Assembly: GCA_015521385.1 (NCBI GenBank)
Contig: WAOH01000121.1
Coordinates: forward strand, 1-14,266
Length of the DNA: 14,266 nt
Direction of reading: 5' to 3'
Source of the DNA: Thermoproteota archaeon
GTDB taxonomy: Archaea > Korarchaeota > Korarchaeia > Korarchaeales > Korarchaeaceae
Shown: positions 6,512 through 13,208 of the stretch, piece after piece
Layout of the letters: every line of letters starts with the position of its first letter
Position numbering within the stretch: the stretch's first letter is position 1
Notes under the pieces: generated by a model
What the model was told of the DNA's origin: nothing
Databases searched by the model: none
Seen by the model: only the letters and a program-made list of their open reading frames with translations
Position numbers and translations under genes: made by a program

Positions 6512-6877
6512 TCAGCCCTCCTTGTAAAGCGCCCAGTCCTCGGGTATGTAGCCCTTCTCCACCAGCCATTGGACTTGCTGGTGGGTGTATCTGACTACTA
6601 TGTCTCCTCTGTCCTTCTTGAAGGGCCATATGGATACGAGCACGATGTCTCCCCTCTTTATCCAGGACCTCCTCCCCCTGAGCTTCCCCCTGACCCTGCA
6701 TACCCTAATAGCTCCATCCGCGCACTCTACTCGGAAGTGTCCCTTGCCTAGGGGCTCGAGCACCCTACCGAAGATCTCGAGCTCCTCCTCCGCCGGGAGG
6801 AGTTCCTCCATCTCGGCGTCTAAAGATCTCTCGATATCGCTTCCCTTCTTCTTTTTGGCAGCCTTCTTCTTTCGCAA
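6512..6877 (-). CDS. eif1A: Translation initiation factor aIF1A
   Basis: 121-residue S1-IF1-type OB-fold protein that binds the 30S A site during initiation. A lysine-rich N-terminal tail (RKKKAAKKKK) and an acidic stretch precede the OB fold (about 33-98) with EIFGRVLEPLGKGHFRVECADG, RVRGKLRGRRSWIKRGD and SIWPFKKDRGDIVVRYT, all characteristic of aIF1A/eIF1A. A short helical tail ends in EDWALYKEG. Start TTG at 6877 follows GGGGGGATC; no ATG lies in frame before the OB fold. It begins 11 bases after the aIF2-beta stop and precedes rio1. Confidence 0.96.
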   Translation of the reverse strand: MRKKKAAKKKKGSDIERSLDAEMEELLPAEEELEIFGRVLEPLGKGHFRVECADGAIRVCRVRGKLRGRRSWIKRGDIVLVSIWPFKKDRGDIVVRYTHQQVQWLVEKGYIPEDWALYKEG

Positions 6878-6888
6878 ATGATCCCCCC

Positions 6889-7311
6889 TCAGATCTTAGG
6901 TATCGGAGTCTCCGCACCGCAGGCCTGGCACCTGAGTACCCAGGCCTTCTTGATCTTCACGATGACGGTGTCTGGCCTGCCGCAGTGGGGACATATCACG
7001 TAGGTCTTGATGAATCTCTCCACCCTGTTCTCCACCTGCCTGGGATCTATCCTCCTGCTGAGTATGAGCTTCCTGCCGTCCTCGGTCAGGAAGTAAGGAG
7101 AGCCCAGTTCCTTGGAAAGGTACCTGGCTAGGAGCTTGGGATCCCTGTTCAGCGTGGTAGTTATCTCCTTGAAGTTGACTATATGCGTCTGCTTGCCTTC
7201 TATCGCGATTATGGGTTTAGGAGGCGTAAACCTCTCCCCACTGACTACAACAGCAGGTAGCTGCTCTCTGGCCTCCTTAAGCATCTTCAAATACTCTTCC
7301 TTGGTCGACAT
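6889..7311 (-). CDS. eif2B: Translation initiation factor aIF2, beta subunit
   Basis: Beta subunit of the aIF2 heterotrimer that delivers initiator Met-tRNA to the small subunit; 140 residues. An N-terminal helix (EEYLKMLKEAREQL) that contacts the gamma subunit is followed by the alpha-beta domain (RFTPPKPIIAIEGKQTHIVNF at about 28-47, then TTLNRDPKLLARYLSKELGSPY). The C-terminal zinc ribbon has CPHC (Cys107, Cys110) and CQAC (Cys128, Cys131). Chosen start ATG 7311 has an ideal site, GGGGTGATA, 3 bases upstream; a TTG at 7329 is in frame but less suitable. The start lies inside the end of the upstream OB-fold gene, a 35-bp overlap that suggests translational coupling. The symbol denotes aIF2-beta, not the eIF2B exchange factor. 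Confidence 0.96.
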   Translation of the reverse strand: MSTKEEYLKMLKEAREQLPAVVVSGERFTPPKPIIAIEGKQTHIVNFKEITTTLNRDPKLLARYLSKELGSPYFLTEDGRKLILSRRIDPRQVENRVERFIKTYVICPHCGRPDTVIVKIKKAWVLRCQACGAETPIPKI

Positions 7312-7954
7312 GTTTATCACCCCATCCAACGTACACGTATTTTCCGTTATCCTCGTATATTAAACCTAAGTCCTCCAGCTCCCTGAGCTGGACGATGAGC
7401 CGATCCTCGTCAACCTTGAGGAGGTCGGCCATCTCCCTACCGTCCAGAGGACCTATCTCCTTGAGTAGTTTGATTATGGTCCTGACTCCGGGAGCTTCTT
7501 CTTGAGGAACGCCGCTAGGGGCAGCCCGATACCTGAGCTTCCTTCTGAGGATCTCCAGTTCCCTGAGAAAGATTGTGTTGGGATCTTTCACCTTGATCAC
7601 GAGGAGGGGGTACAGGTATAGGGTGTCCCTCCAGCTCCTTATCCTCCCTATGACATCTACCAGGGAACCCGTCTCCAGCAACTTACCCGTATCGGGATCC
7701 GTGATCCTGTCTATATCCTCCTCCCAGGCCTTGACCTGTATGCTCCCGCTGCCGTCGTGGACCTCTATCCAGGCGAAGGTGCCGTCGTCGCTCATCCACG
7801 AATTTATGACCAACCCCAGCACCCTCACCTTGGAGACGCTGCCCCAAGGCAGTCGAAAGTACCGCACCTGATTTATCGATATGTCCTCGAATCTGCCCTC
7901 CCCGAGCTCCTCAATCCACACCTTGTGTGCGGGTTCCGGTACCACCGAACTCAT
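7277..7954 (-). CDS. RPA32-like OB-fold protein with C-terminal winged helix
   Basis: 225 residues, first gene of the long operon. An OB fold of the RPA type spans about 40-123 (VSKVRVLGLVINSW, FAWIEVHDGSGSIQVKAW, GSLVDVIGRIRSWRDTLYLYP). After a charged linker a winged helix spans about 155-209 (VRTIIKLLKEIGPLDGREMADLLKVDEDRLIVQLRELEDLGLIY, then a beta wing NGKYVYVGW). OB plus wHTH is the architecture of RPA32/Rpa2, so a single-stranded DNA-binding role with protein recruitment through the wHTH is likely; an RNA-binding role is not excluded. ATG at 7954 follows GGAGATGAC. The promoter is probably the TATATATA at 7983-7990. The last 11 codons overlap aIF2-beta. Confidence 0.82.
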   Translation of the reverse strand: MSSVVPEPAHKVWIEELGEGRFEDISINQVRYFRLPWGSVSKVRVLGLVINSWMSDDGTFAWIEVHDGSGSIQVKAWEEDIDRITDPDTGKLLETGSLVDVIGRIRSWRDTLYLYPLLVIKVKDPNTIFLRELEILRRKLRYRAAPSGVPQEEAPGVRTIIKLLKEIGPLDGREMADLLKVDEDRLIVQLRELEDLGLIYEDNGKYVYVGWGDKHVDQGRVFEDA

Positions 7955-7982
7955 GTCATCTCCATGAAGCCTAGCTAATCCT

Positions 7983-7990
7983 TATATATA
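7983..7990. promoter_or_regulatory. Symmetric TATATATA box shared by two divergent units
   Basis: The self-complementary octamer TATATATA (in CCTTATATATAGG) is centred about 31 bases upstream of the tRNA-Ile 5' end (8018, plus strand) and about 33 bases upstream of the ATG of the RPA-like gene (7954, minus strand). Both distances suit archaeal initiation; the minus-strand mRNA would have a leader of only some 5-10 nt. No second TATA element is visible in the 63-bp gap. Confidence 0.55.
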
Positions 7991-8017
7991 GGTCCAGTGC
8001 CTTATCGATCAGGGCTG

Positions 8018-8128
8018 GGGCCCGTGGCTCAGACTGGATAGAGCGCCCGCCTTATATGGCGGCTCCCGCTACAGGGACCCCAGAGGAGAAGCGGGAGGTC
8101 GGGGGTTCAAGTCCCCCCGGGCCCACCA
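8018..8128 (+). tRNA. tRNA-Ile(UAU) with intron, CCA encoded
   Basis: Cloverleaf with acceptor GGGCCCG/CGGGCCC, D stem GCTC/GAGC, anticodon stem CCCGC (8046-8050) with GCGGG (8091-8095), T arm GGGGG-TTCAAGT-CCCCC, discriminator A and CCA (8126-8128). Removing a 33-nt intron at the canonical 37/38 site leaves the seven-base loop CTTATAA, anticodon TAT (8053-8055), which reads AUA isoleucine. Most archaea instead use tRNA-Ile2 with a CAU anticodon modified by TiaS (agmatidine); UAU is an exception I recall for Korarchaeum and Nanoarchaeum. Intron ends could shift by a base or two without changing the anticodon. The last 22 bases overlap an antisense CDS. Confidence 0.93.
8057..8089 (+). other. 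tRNA-Ile intron (33 nt)
   Basis: Bases between A37 (8056) and A38 (8090). The intron contains a possible small hairpin TCCC-GCTACA-GGGA (8064-8077). The bulge-helix-bulge expected for the splicing endonuclease does not pair perfectly in the canonical register, so a relaxed motif or a shift of one or two bases is possible. Confidence 0.75.
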
Positions 8129-8367
8129 TGGCCCTTCCCGGACGACTTCACTTTCAGGAACAACGCCCTCATGGTGAGGTACCACAGGTAGAGGGCTCCA
8201 CCTAGGGCCAAGAACCCGACCACCACCTCTGTCAGAGCCACGAGGAAACCCTCAGTCCCCAAGTTCACGATCAGTACCTTGATGAGGAAGAGAGAACCCA
8301 GCACGAGGATCCATCCGGACAGGACGCTGTAGATGGCTAGGAGGAGTCCCCTATCCAAGGTCGTCAC
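8107..8367 (-). CDS. Small two-TM membrane protein coupled to the sugar-phosphate transferase
   Basis: 86 residues with no recognised family. Two hydrophobic segments (about 5-28, RGLLLAIYSVLSGWILVLGS onward, and about 35-60, GFLVALTEVVVGFLALGGAL onward) are followed by a basic, Gly-rich tail (FLKVKSSGKGHGGPGGT). The start is the GTG at 8367, which overlaps the TGA of the upstream transferase as GTGA; there is no separate SD site, so translation is probably by reinitiation. A longer frame to 8472 lies over the transferase and is unlikely to be used. The stop (8109-8107) and the last residues are encoded antisense to the 3' part of tRNA-Ile. Its position suggests a partner of the membrane transferase; this is inference. 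Confidence 0.7.
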   Translation of the reverse strand: MTTLDRGLLLAIYSVLSGWILVLGSLFLIKVLIVNLGTEGFLVALTEVVVGFLALGGALYLWYLTMRALFLKVKSSGKGHGGPGGT

Positions 8368-9350
8368 CTCGGCGTTAGGAGGAAGAACGTGGCGGAGGAG
8401 AGTATTCCCGAGAGCAGCGATATTGCAACGACCTCTCTCACTATCCGGGGCTCCGTCTTGCCTTCCTGGCATGTCAGCACGGCTATCAGGGAGATAGGCG
8501 CCTTCCCATCAGGATTGGCCCTTATGACCCCTTCCCCCACGACAACGGGCCGTATCTTTATATCTCTCCTCTCCAGAAGCCCTCCTATCGAGGCTAAAAT
8601 GGAGAAACCGGAGACCATGAATGGAAGCAGCGAAATCGCGAAGAAGGCCTCCGTATTGGATATGGACGCTATGGAGGCGAGCGCAGCTCCCACGAACAGG
8701 GAGTTCGAGTCCCCACCGAACACCCTGGCCGGATACCTGTTCCTCAGGTAGTAGGGTATCAGGGATCCGTACAGGGAGATGAGCGACAACAGACCTGCGT
8801 AGCTGCCCAGCGCGATCAGTACGGGTACGAGGGGCAGGGTGGAGGCAAAGACAGAGGACGGCATCATCCCGTTCAGGGCGTCCATCATATTAACGCCGTT
8901 GGAGAAGACGGTGAACATAGCGGCCAGTACAATCCAGTAAGTGTAGTAGAGCCTCGCCCTGCCCAGTATAGGTAAATAGGGCCTTGGCACAATTGCCCCA
9001 CTAACTGCTAGTAGGAGAGCTGGCAGGACGAGGAGTAAGGGCTTCGTCTTGGGACCCAGAGGGGACAGGTCGTCGAGCAGTCCGATGAGGAAGGCCAAGC
9101 CGGTCGAGGCTACGACCCCCTCGAGTGCGGCGCTACCGGCTAGGTGTGATATGACCATCACGGATATCGCGAAAGCTAGGTAGACCGCAGGTCCCGCTGG
9201 CTCCGGGATCTTGGGCCTGCCCGGCTTGTGGACATCCTCGGAGACGTATCCCCTCTCAATTAACCTCGGGATTAAGGCCCGGTGGAACAGCTCGGATGCG
9301 ACTAGAGATAGTACCAGCGCGAGTGCAGCCAGGAAGATCCAGGTCAGCAT
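8364..9350 (-). CDS. Polyprenyl/dolichyl-phosphate sugar-1-phosphate transferase (Alg7/AglH-like), minus-strand paralogue
   Basis: 328-residue multi-pass membrane enzyme of glycosyltransferase family 4 (PF00953 type), which transfers a UDP-sugar phosphate, usually GlcNAc-1-P, to a lipid phosphate carrier. Motifs: EDVHKPGRPKIPEPAGP (38-54), matching the first cytoplasmic loop of eukaryotic Alg7; GLLDDLSPLG (90-99, Asp93/Asp94); SNGVNMMDALNGM (150-162); YPARVFGGDSNSLF (206-219) with Asp214 as metal ligand. About ten hydrophobic segments. I chose ATG 9350 because it gives one complete TM1 and lies about 33 bases from a TATA element; ATG 9410 in frame would overlap the divergent gene and add a second hydrophobic stretch. 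It is divergent from a paralogue and its stop overlaps the next gene. The exact sugar and lipid are unknown. Confidence 0.88.
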   Translation of the reverse strand: MLTWIFLAALALVLSLVASELFHRALIPRLIERGYVSEDVHKPGRPKIPEPAGPAVYLAFAISVMVISHLAGSAALEGVVASTGLAFLIGLLDDLSPLGPKTKPLLLVLPALLLAVSGAIVPRPYLPILGRARLYYTYWIVLAAMFTVFSNGVNMMDALNGMMPSSVFASTLPLVPVLIALGSYAGLLSLISLYGSLIPYYLRNRYPARVFGGDSNSLFVGAALASIASISNTEAFFAISLLPFMVSGFSILASIGGLLERRDIKIRPVVVGEGVIRANPDGKAPISLIAVLTCQEGKTEPRIVREVVAISLLSGILSSATFFLLTPR

Positions 9351-9391
9351 TTTTATCAGTAGCCAACCGGTGAGCACCGATAAAAAGATGC
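9347..9391. promoter_or_regulatory. Mirror-image divergent promoter of the two transferase genes
   Basis: GCATTTTTATC (9347-9357) and GATAAAAAGATGC (9379-9391) are near-perfect inverted copies. Each holds the start codon of one gene (minus ATG 9350-9348, plus ATG 9388-9390) and the TATA element of the other (TTTTTATC at 9350-9357 for the plus gene, CTTTTTATC at 9387-9379 for the minus gene). Box-to-start distances are about 33-35 bases on both sides, implying leaders of about 7-10 nt. The palindrome ACCGGT (9366-9371) sits at the centre of symmetry. Confidence 0.6.
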
Positions 9392-10335
9392 TTCCAACGA
9401 GCTCGCTCATCGGCACCGCCGCCAGCGTATGCCTGATAGTGGCGGGCTTCGCGCTCACCTACCTACTCACAGGTACTTGGGAGAGGATCTCCAAGGAGAG
9501 GAATATAGTTTCCAGAGACCTGCATAAGCCCCACGAATCGTGGGGGGTCAAGGTAGGGGGTTTACCCGCAGCATTCGCCGTAATAGTGACCTTGGCGGCG
9601 GGTTCTCTAATGCTTCACGTGGAGATCTACCCATTGATGGCTTCCGCCATCTTCTTCGCCTCTATGGGGTTCATAGATGATTTTATCGGTCTCAAAAACA
9701 TCGAGAAGATAGTGCTGTCGGGCATACCCTTCTTGGTATTCAGCGACTCTCTGGGGCAATTCCCCCCCTTTCACCAGAACCCGTTCCTCCAGATCGCAGC
9801 GGTGACGCTCTTCGGTATATACGTGACCAACGCTTTCAATACACTAGCTGGATTCAACGGCCTCGAAGCGGGCACCTCCCTCATCATATATCTGACCCTG
9901 GCGATCCTGCTGCTCGTGAGGGGAGATCCTTACGGGATGATCCTGCTCATCGCCGCTTCTGTGATACTGGCCTTCCTTCCCTATAACTGGTATCCGGCTA
10001 GGGCCTTCCCGGGGAATATCCTGACGTTCCTCTTGGGGGGATTTATAGGCTTCATTTCAGCTCAGAGGGGGATTTACTGGCCCTTAATAGTGATGACGAT
10101 CCCCCACGGCCTTGATTTCCTCTTGAAACTCGCGACTTGGGGAAGAACTGAGAAGAAGGTCCCCACTAGGGTGAAGTCGGATGGAACCCTCATCCCACCC
10201 CCGAACAAATCCTTGGCATGGCTCCTCATCAAAAAGGGAATTAATAGGGAATATGAGCTGGTGAAAACCATTCTAGGGATCGAGATAGTGCTAGCTTTTC
10301 TCTCGCTCCTTCTCTTTGTATATCTTCCAGGATAA
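9388..10335 (+). CDS. Polyprenyl/dolichyl-phosphate sugar-1-phosphate transferase (Alg7/AglH-like), plus-strand paralogue
   Basis: 315-residue multi-pass membrane protein of the same GT4 family as its divergent neighbour. Motifs: SRDLHKPHE (42-50), GFIDDFIGLKN (94-104; Asp97/Asp98), TNAFNTLAGFNGLEAG (147-162, very close to the Alg7 NAxNxxAGxNGLE loop), LPYNWYPARAFPGN (197-210) and IPHGLDFLLK (238-247). The late segment SDGTLIPPPNKSLAWLLIK resembles archaeal AglH C-termini. This pattern favours UDP-GlcNAc:dolichyl-phosphate GlcNAc-1-phosphotransferase, the first step of N-glycan assembly on the cytoplasmic face. Oddity: position 210 is Asn where the family normally has the metal-binding Asp (VGDT in Alg7). 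ATG 9388 follows a TATA element by about 35 bases; in-frame sequence further upstream has no membrane character and is antisense to the neighbour. Its last 45 bases overlap gcvPB. Confidence 0.9.
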   Translation: MLPTSSLIGTAASVCLIVAGFALTYLLTGTWERISKERNIVSRDLHKPHESWGVKVGGLPAAFAVIVTLAAGSLMLHVEIYPLMASAIFFASMGFIDDFIGLKNIEKIVLSGIPFLVFSDSLGQFPPFHQNPFLQIAAVTLFGIYVTNAFNTLAGFNGLEAGTSLIIYLTLAILLLVRGDPYGMILLIAASVILAFLPYNWYPARAFPGNILTFLLGGFIGFISAQRGIYWPLIVMTIPHGLDFLLKLATWGRTEKKVPTRVKSDGTLIPPPNKSLAWLLIKKGINREYELVKTILGIEIVLAFLSLLLFVYLPG

Positions 10336-11829
10336 CCACAATCTCTTGTTTGCAAACGAGTCATCGATCCTGCTGATGGCCGTGTTCTTGGGGGCGCTCA
10401 GCAACTCGCTAGGATCACTCTTAGCAAGGTTCGCTATCTCACCCATGGCGTTCACGTAGGCCTCGAGCTCCTCCAGGCTGTCTGATTCCGTGGGCTCCAT
10501 CATAAACGCCTCCTGGACTATCAGGGGGAAGTACATGGTTGGGGGATGGACTCCCCTGTCCATCAGCGCCTTAGCGAAGTCGAGCGCCTTAACTCCATGC
10601 TCCCTCCTGAAGTTGGACAGGGATATGACGAACTCATGCTTGCACGGCCTATCCCTCCCGTAGGGGACCTCAAATCCCATATCCATGAGCCTCTTCCTGG
10701 CGTAATTCGCGTTGAGGACGGCTATTCCCGATGAGAGCCTCACACCCTCACTTCCTAGCAACTTTAGATAGCCCCACGCCTTCACCAGGACATCCACGTT
10801 ACCATGGAACATCCTGACCTTTCCTATGCTCTTCGGGAGGTCGTATTTCAGGCGATAGACATCCCCGTCCCGCACGATGATGGGTACGGGTAGGTACTCG
10901 GCTAGCTCCTCTATCACGCCGACAGCCCCAGCCCCAGGCCCTCCTCCCCCGTGGGGCGCGCTGAAAGTCTTGTGGATGTTCAAATGGGCCAGATCCACTC
11001 CCATGTCGGATAGGCGGATCCAGCCCATTATCGCGTTAAGGTTGGCCCCATCGTAGTAGAGGTAGCTACCATTGGAGTGGAGCAGATCGGCTATCTCCAA
11101 AATGTCGCTCTCGAATATTCCAAGTGTATTGGGGTTGGTTATCATCATCCCGGCAGTCCTCTCACTCATAGCCGCTTTCAGGGCCCCCATGTCCACCGTA
11201 CCCTCATCTGAGGGCGGGATTCTGACGACTTTGAATCCAGCCATCGCTGCACTGGCGAAGTTGGAACCATGAGCAGACTCCGGGATTAGGATCTCATCCC
11301 TCCTCTCCCCCAAGTCTAGGAACCTCTTCCTCATTATCAGGGCACCCACTAGTTCACCATGGGCCCCTGCTGCTGGCTGCAAGGAGAACTTAGGCAATCC
11401 TGTGATGGAGGATAGCATCTCCTGAAGCTCGTAAAGGACCTCCAGTATCCCCTGAACGATCTCCTCGGGGGCGTAGGGGTGCGCGTTTCTGAGAGATGGA
11501 TGCGATTCAAGCCTCATGGCGACCTTAGGCGTGTACTTCATTGTACAGGAGCCCAGCCAGTACGGTCCGCTGTCGACCCCGTAATTCATCTGGGTCAAGT
11601 GGTTGTAGTGCCTAGCTACCTCCGGCTCCGTCAACCCCGGCAAGTCAATGGAGTCCGTCAAGAGCTCTTTGGGGATGAGAGCGTCTATCTCCCCGATTTC
11701 CCTCCGAAGCTCGTCTTCAACTCTGGCTACTAAGACCCCGCCCTTCCCAACATCTCCCAACTCGAACACGGTGGGTTCTAGGACGCCCTCGCTGAGCTCC
11801 CACTTCGCTTGTACGTACCTGCGAATCAT
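10291..11829 (-). CDS. gcvPB: Glycine dehydrogenase (decarboxylating) subunit 2, PLP-binding
   Basis: 512-residue PLP-bearing half of the glycine cleavage P-protein; with GcvPA it decarboxylates glycine and passes the aminomethyl group to lipoyl-GcvH. Motifs: LGSCTMKYTPK (92-102), HPYAPEEIVQG (117-127), LQPAAGAHGE (150-159), MITNPNTLGIFE (229-240), YYDGANLNAIMG (258-269, Asp260 near the cofactor) and NIHKTFSAPHGGGGPG (284-299), where Lys287 is the expected Schiff-base lysine. A C-terminal segment KHEFVISLSNF and HPPTMYFPLIVQEAFMMEPTE match GcvPB. The ATG (11829) overlaps the gcvPA stop as ATGA, so the two are made together. Its 3' end overlaps the convergent transferase by 45 bp. No gcvT, gcvH or lpd lies in the window. 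Confidence 0.96.
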   Translation of the reverse strand: MIRRYVQAKWELSEGVLEPTVFELGDVGKGGVLVARVEDELRREIGEIDALIPKELLTDSIDLPGLTEPEVARHYNHLTQMNYGVDSGPYWLGSCTMKYTPKVAMRLESHPSLRNAHPYAPEEIVQGILEVLYELQEMLSSITGLPKFSLQPAAGAHGELVGALIMRKRFLDLGERRDEILIPESAHGSNFASAAMAGFKVVRIPPSDEGTVDMGALKAAMSERTAGMMITNPNTLGIFESDILEIADLLHSNGSYLYYDGANLNAIMGWIRLSDMGVDLAHLNIHKTFSAPHGGGGPGAGAVGVIEELAEYLPVPIIVRDGDVYRLKYDLPKSIGKVRMFHGNVDVLVKAWGYLKLLGSEGVRLSSGIAVLNANYARKRLMDMGFEVPYGRDRPCKHEFVISLSNFRREHGVKALDFAKALMDRGVHPPTMYFPLIVQEAFMMEPTESDSLEELEAYVNAMGEIANLAKSDPSELLSAPKNTAISRIDDSFANKRLWLSWKIYKEKEREKS

Positions 11830-13208
11830 GAGCAGACCTCCCCCATCAGCTCCAGCAGATTATCCAGATCAGTCAACCGGTGCTTCTCGGTCGTTGAGAG
11901 TAGACCCAGCTTACCGGTCGGATCCACTTCAGGGAACAACCTAGATACTTGGAAAGCCCCTAGGATCCCGTTCTTCAGTAGCCAGCTGTTCACTTCGCCC
12001 CAAGCTAATTCGGAGACCACCGGGATTTCCTTGAAGTAGAGGGAACCCTCAAACAGGATGCTGAAGCATGGTAGATCACCTATTCTCCTCTTGAGGTACT
12101 CAGTGTTGTATAAGATCTTCTCGGCGACGGATCTGATGCCGTCCGGCCCCAACAGTGATAGGTAAATGGCCGCCCTCACCGCCATCAATGAGGAATTCGT
12201 CGTTATATTCGAAGTGGCTTCTTCCTGTCTAATGTGCTGTTCTCTCGTCTGCAGGACCATGGTGTAACCACGATACCTACCATCCACCGTCTTGGTCATA
12301 CCTATCAGCCTTCCGGGAAGTTGTCTGATGTGCCTGAAGCTCTTCTTCACCGCGAATATCCCCAGTGAGGGGCCCCCGTAATTCATGTATCCGCCCAGGT
12401 GCTGCCCTTCTCCTATCACTACATCGGCACCCAGCTCGCCGGGTGGTTTAACTATCCCGGCCAGTAAGGGATCTGTCCCGACGACGAGAAGTGCCCCTTT
12501 GGAGTGAGCCATGTCTGCTACATCCCTTATTCCCCTCTCAACAACGCCGTAGAAGTTCGGGGTTTCCATGTACACCATGCCGACATCTTCGTCCAAATTG
12601 GCCGATAGCTCATCGAGAGAGAGCTCTCCATTGCTTTCCCGACCAATCTCGACTATCTCAACGTTCAGAGGTTCCATGTAGGTTCTCAACACGATCTTCC
12701 TCTCTGGATGGACCGTCTTCGCGAGTAGGATCTTCTTCCTCTTCGTAACCCTGACGGAGAACCTACCAGCCTCCCCCAGCGCGGAGGCGTAATCGTAGAG
12801 GGAGGCGTTTACCACATCCATCCCCAGTAGTTCCGCCATGAGCGACTGGTACTCGAAGAGGGCCTGCAGGATCCCTTGGGAGATCTCGGGCTGATAGGGT
12901 GTGTAAGAAGAGTAGAATTCCTGGTTAGCTACTAGCTCATCTACGAGAGGGGGGACGTAGTGATCGGCCATTCCTCCTCCCATGAAGCTCGTCCTAATGG
13001 GTAGATTCCTCCCCAGTTTTTCCGAGTAAAGAACCTCCACCTCGGACTGGGTCAATGGATCCCCGATCTTCACGGGTTCCCTCAGTAGGATTGAGCTGGG
13101 GACGTCCGAAAATAGATCCCCCAATTCGTTTATACCTAGGTAACTGAGCATTCTCGAGATAGCGCGATCCGAGGCGTTAGGTATGAAGCCCTCCGCTGGC
13201 ATCGGCAT
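11826..13208 (-). CDS. gcvPA: Glycine dehydrogenase (decarboxylating) subunit 1
   Basis: 460-residue partner half of the split P-protein. It shows FIPNASDRAISRML near the N-terminus, FMGGGMADHYVPPLVDEL (75-92), the strongly conserved YTPYQPEISQGILQALFEYQ (102-121), DVVNASLYDYASALGEA (131-147), and GEGQHLGGYMNYGGPSLGIFAV where homologues of the PLP subunit carry the lysine; this subunit lacks it, as in known GcvPA proteins. LPGRLIGMTKTVDGRYRGYTMVLQTREQHIRQEEATSNI is typical of the family. Start ATG 13208 (ATG 13202 is also in frame); no SD site is visible, consistent with a leaderless or near-leaderless mRNA. Two copies of a 9-bp repeat lie directly upstream. Confidence 0.96.
   Translation of the reverse strand: MPMPAEGFIPNASDRAISRMLSYLGINELGDLFSDVPSSILLREPVKIGDPLTQSEVEVLYSEKLGRNLPIRTSFMGGGMADHYVPPLVDELVANQEFYSSYTPYQPEISQGILQALFEYQSLMAELLGMDVVNASLYDYASALGEAGRFSVRVTKRKKILLAKTVHPERKIVLRTYMEPLNVEIVEIGRESNGELSLDELSANLDEDVGMVYMETPNFYGVVERGIRDVADMAHSKGALLVVGTDPLLAGIVKPPGELGADVVIGEGQHLGGYMNYGGPSLGIFAVKKSFRHIRQLPGRLIGMTKTVDGRYRGYTMVLQTREQHIRQEEATSNITTNSSLMAVRAAIYLSLLGPDGIRSVAEKILYNTEYLKRRIGDLPCFSILFEGSLYFKEIPVVSELAWGEVNSWLLKNGILGAFQVSRLFPEVDPTGKLGLLSTTEKHRLTDLDNLLELMGEVCS

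Noticed and set aside
6495..6701. N-terminal extension of Rio1 reaching into aIF1A
   Set aside because: The sequence is the aIF1A gene read in another frame; a TTG with a good SD site at 6494 gives the normal Rio1 N-terminus.
8368..8472. N-terminal extension of the small membrane protein
   Set aside because: It overlaps the transferase C-terminus in another frame and has Gly/Arg/Asp-rich shadow composition; the GTGA overlap at 8364-8367 is the better start.
9211..9387. 59-codon extension of the plus-strand transferase
   Set aside because: It is antisense to the divergent paralogue and Ser/Thr-rich; ATG 9388 directly precedes TM1 and is correctly spaced from a TATA element.
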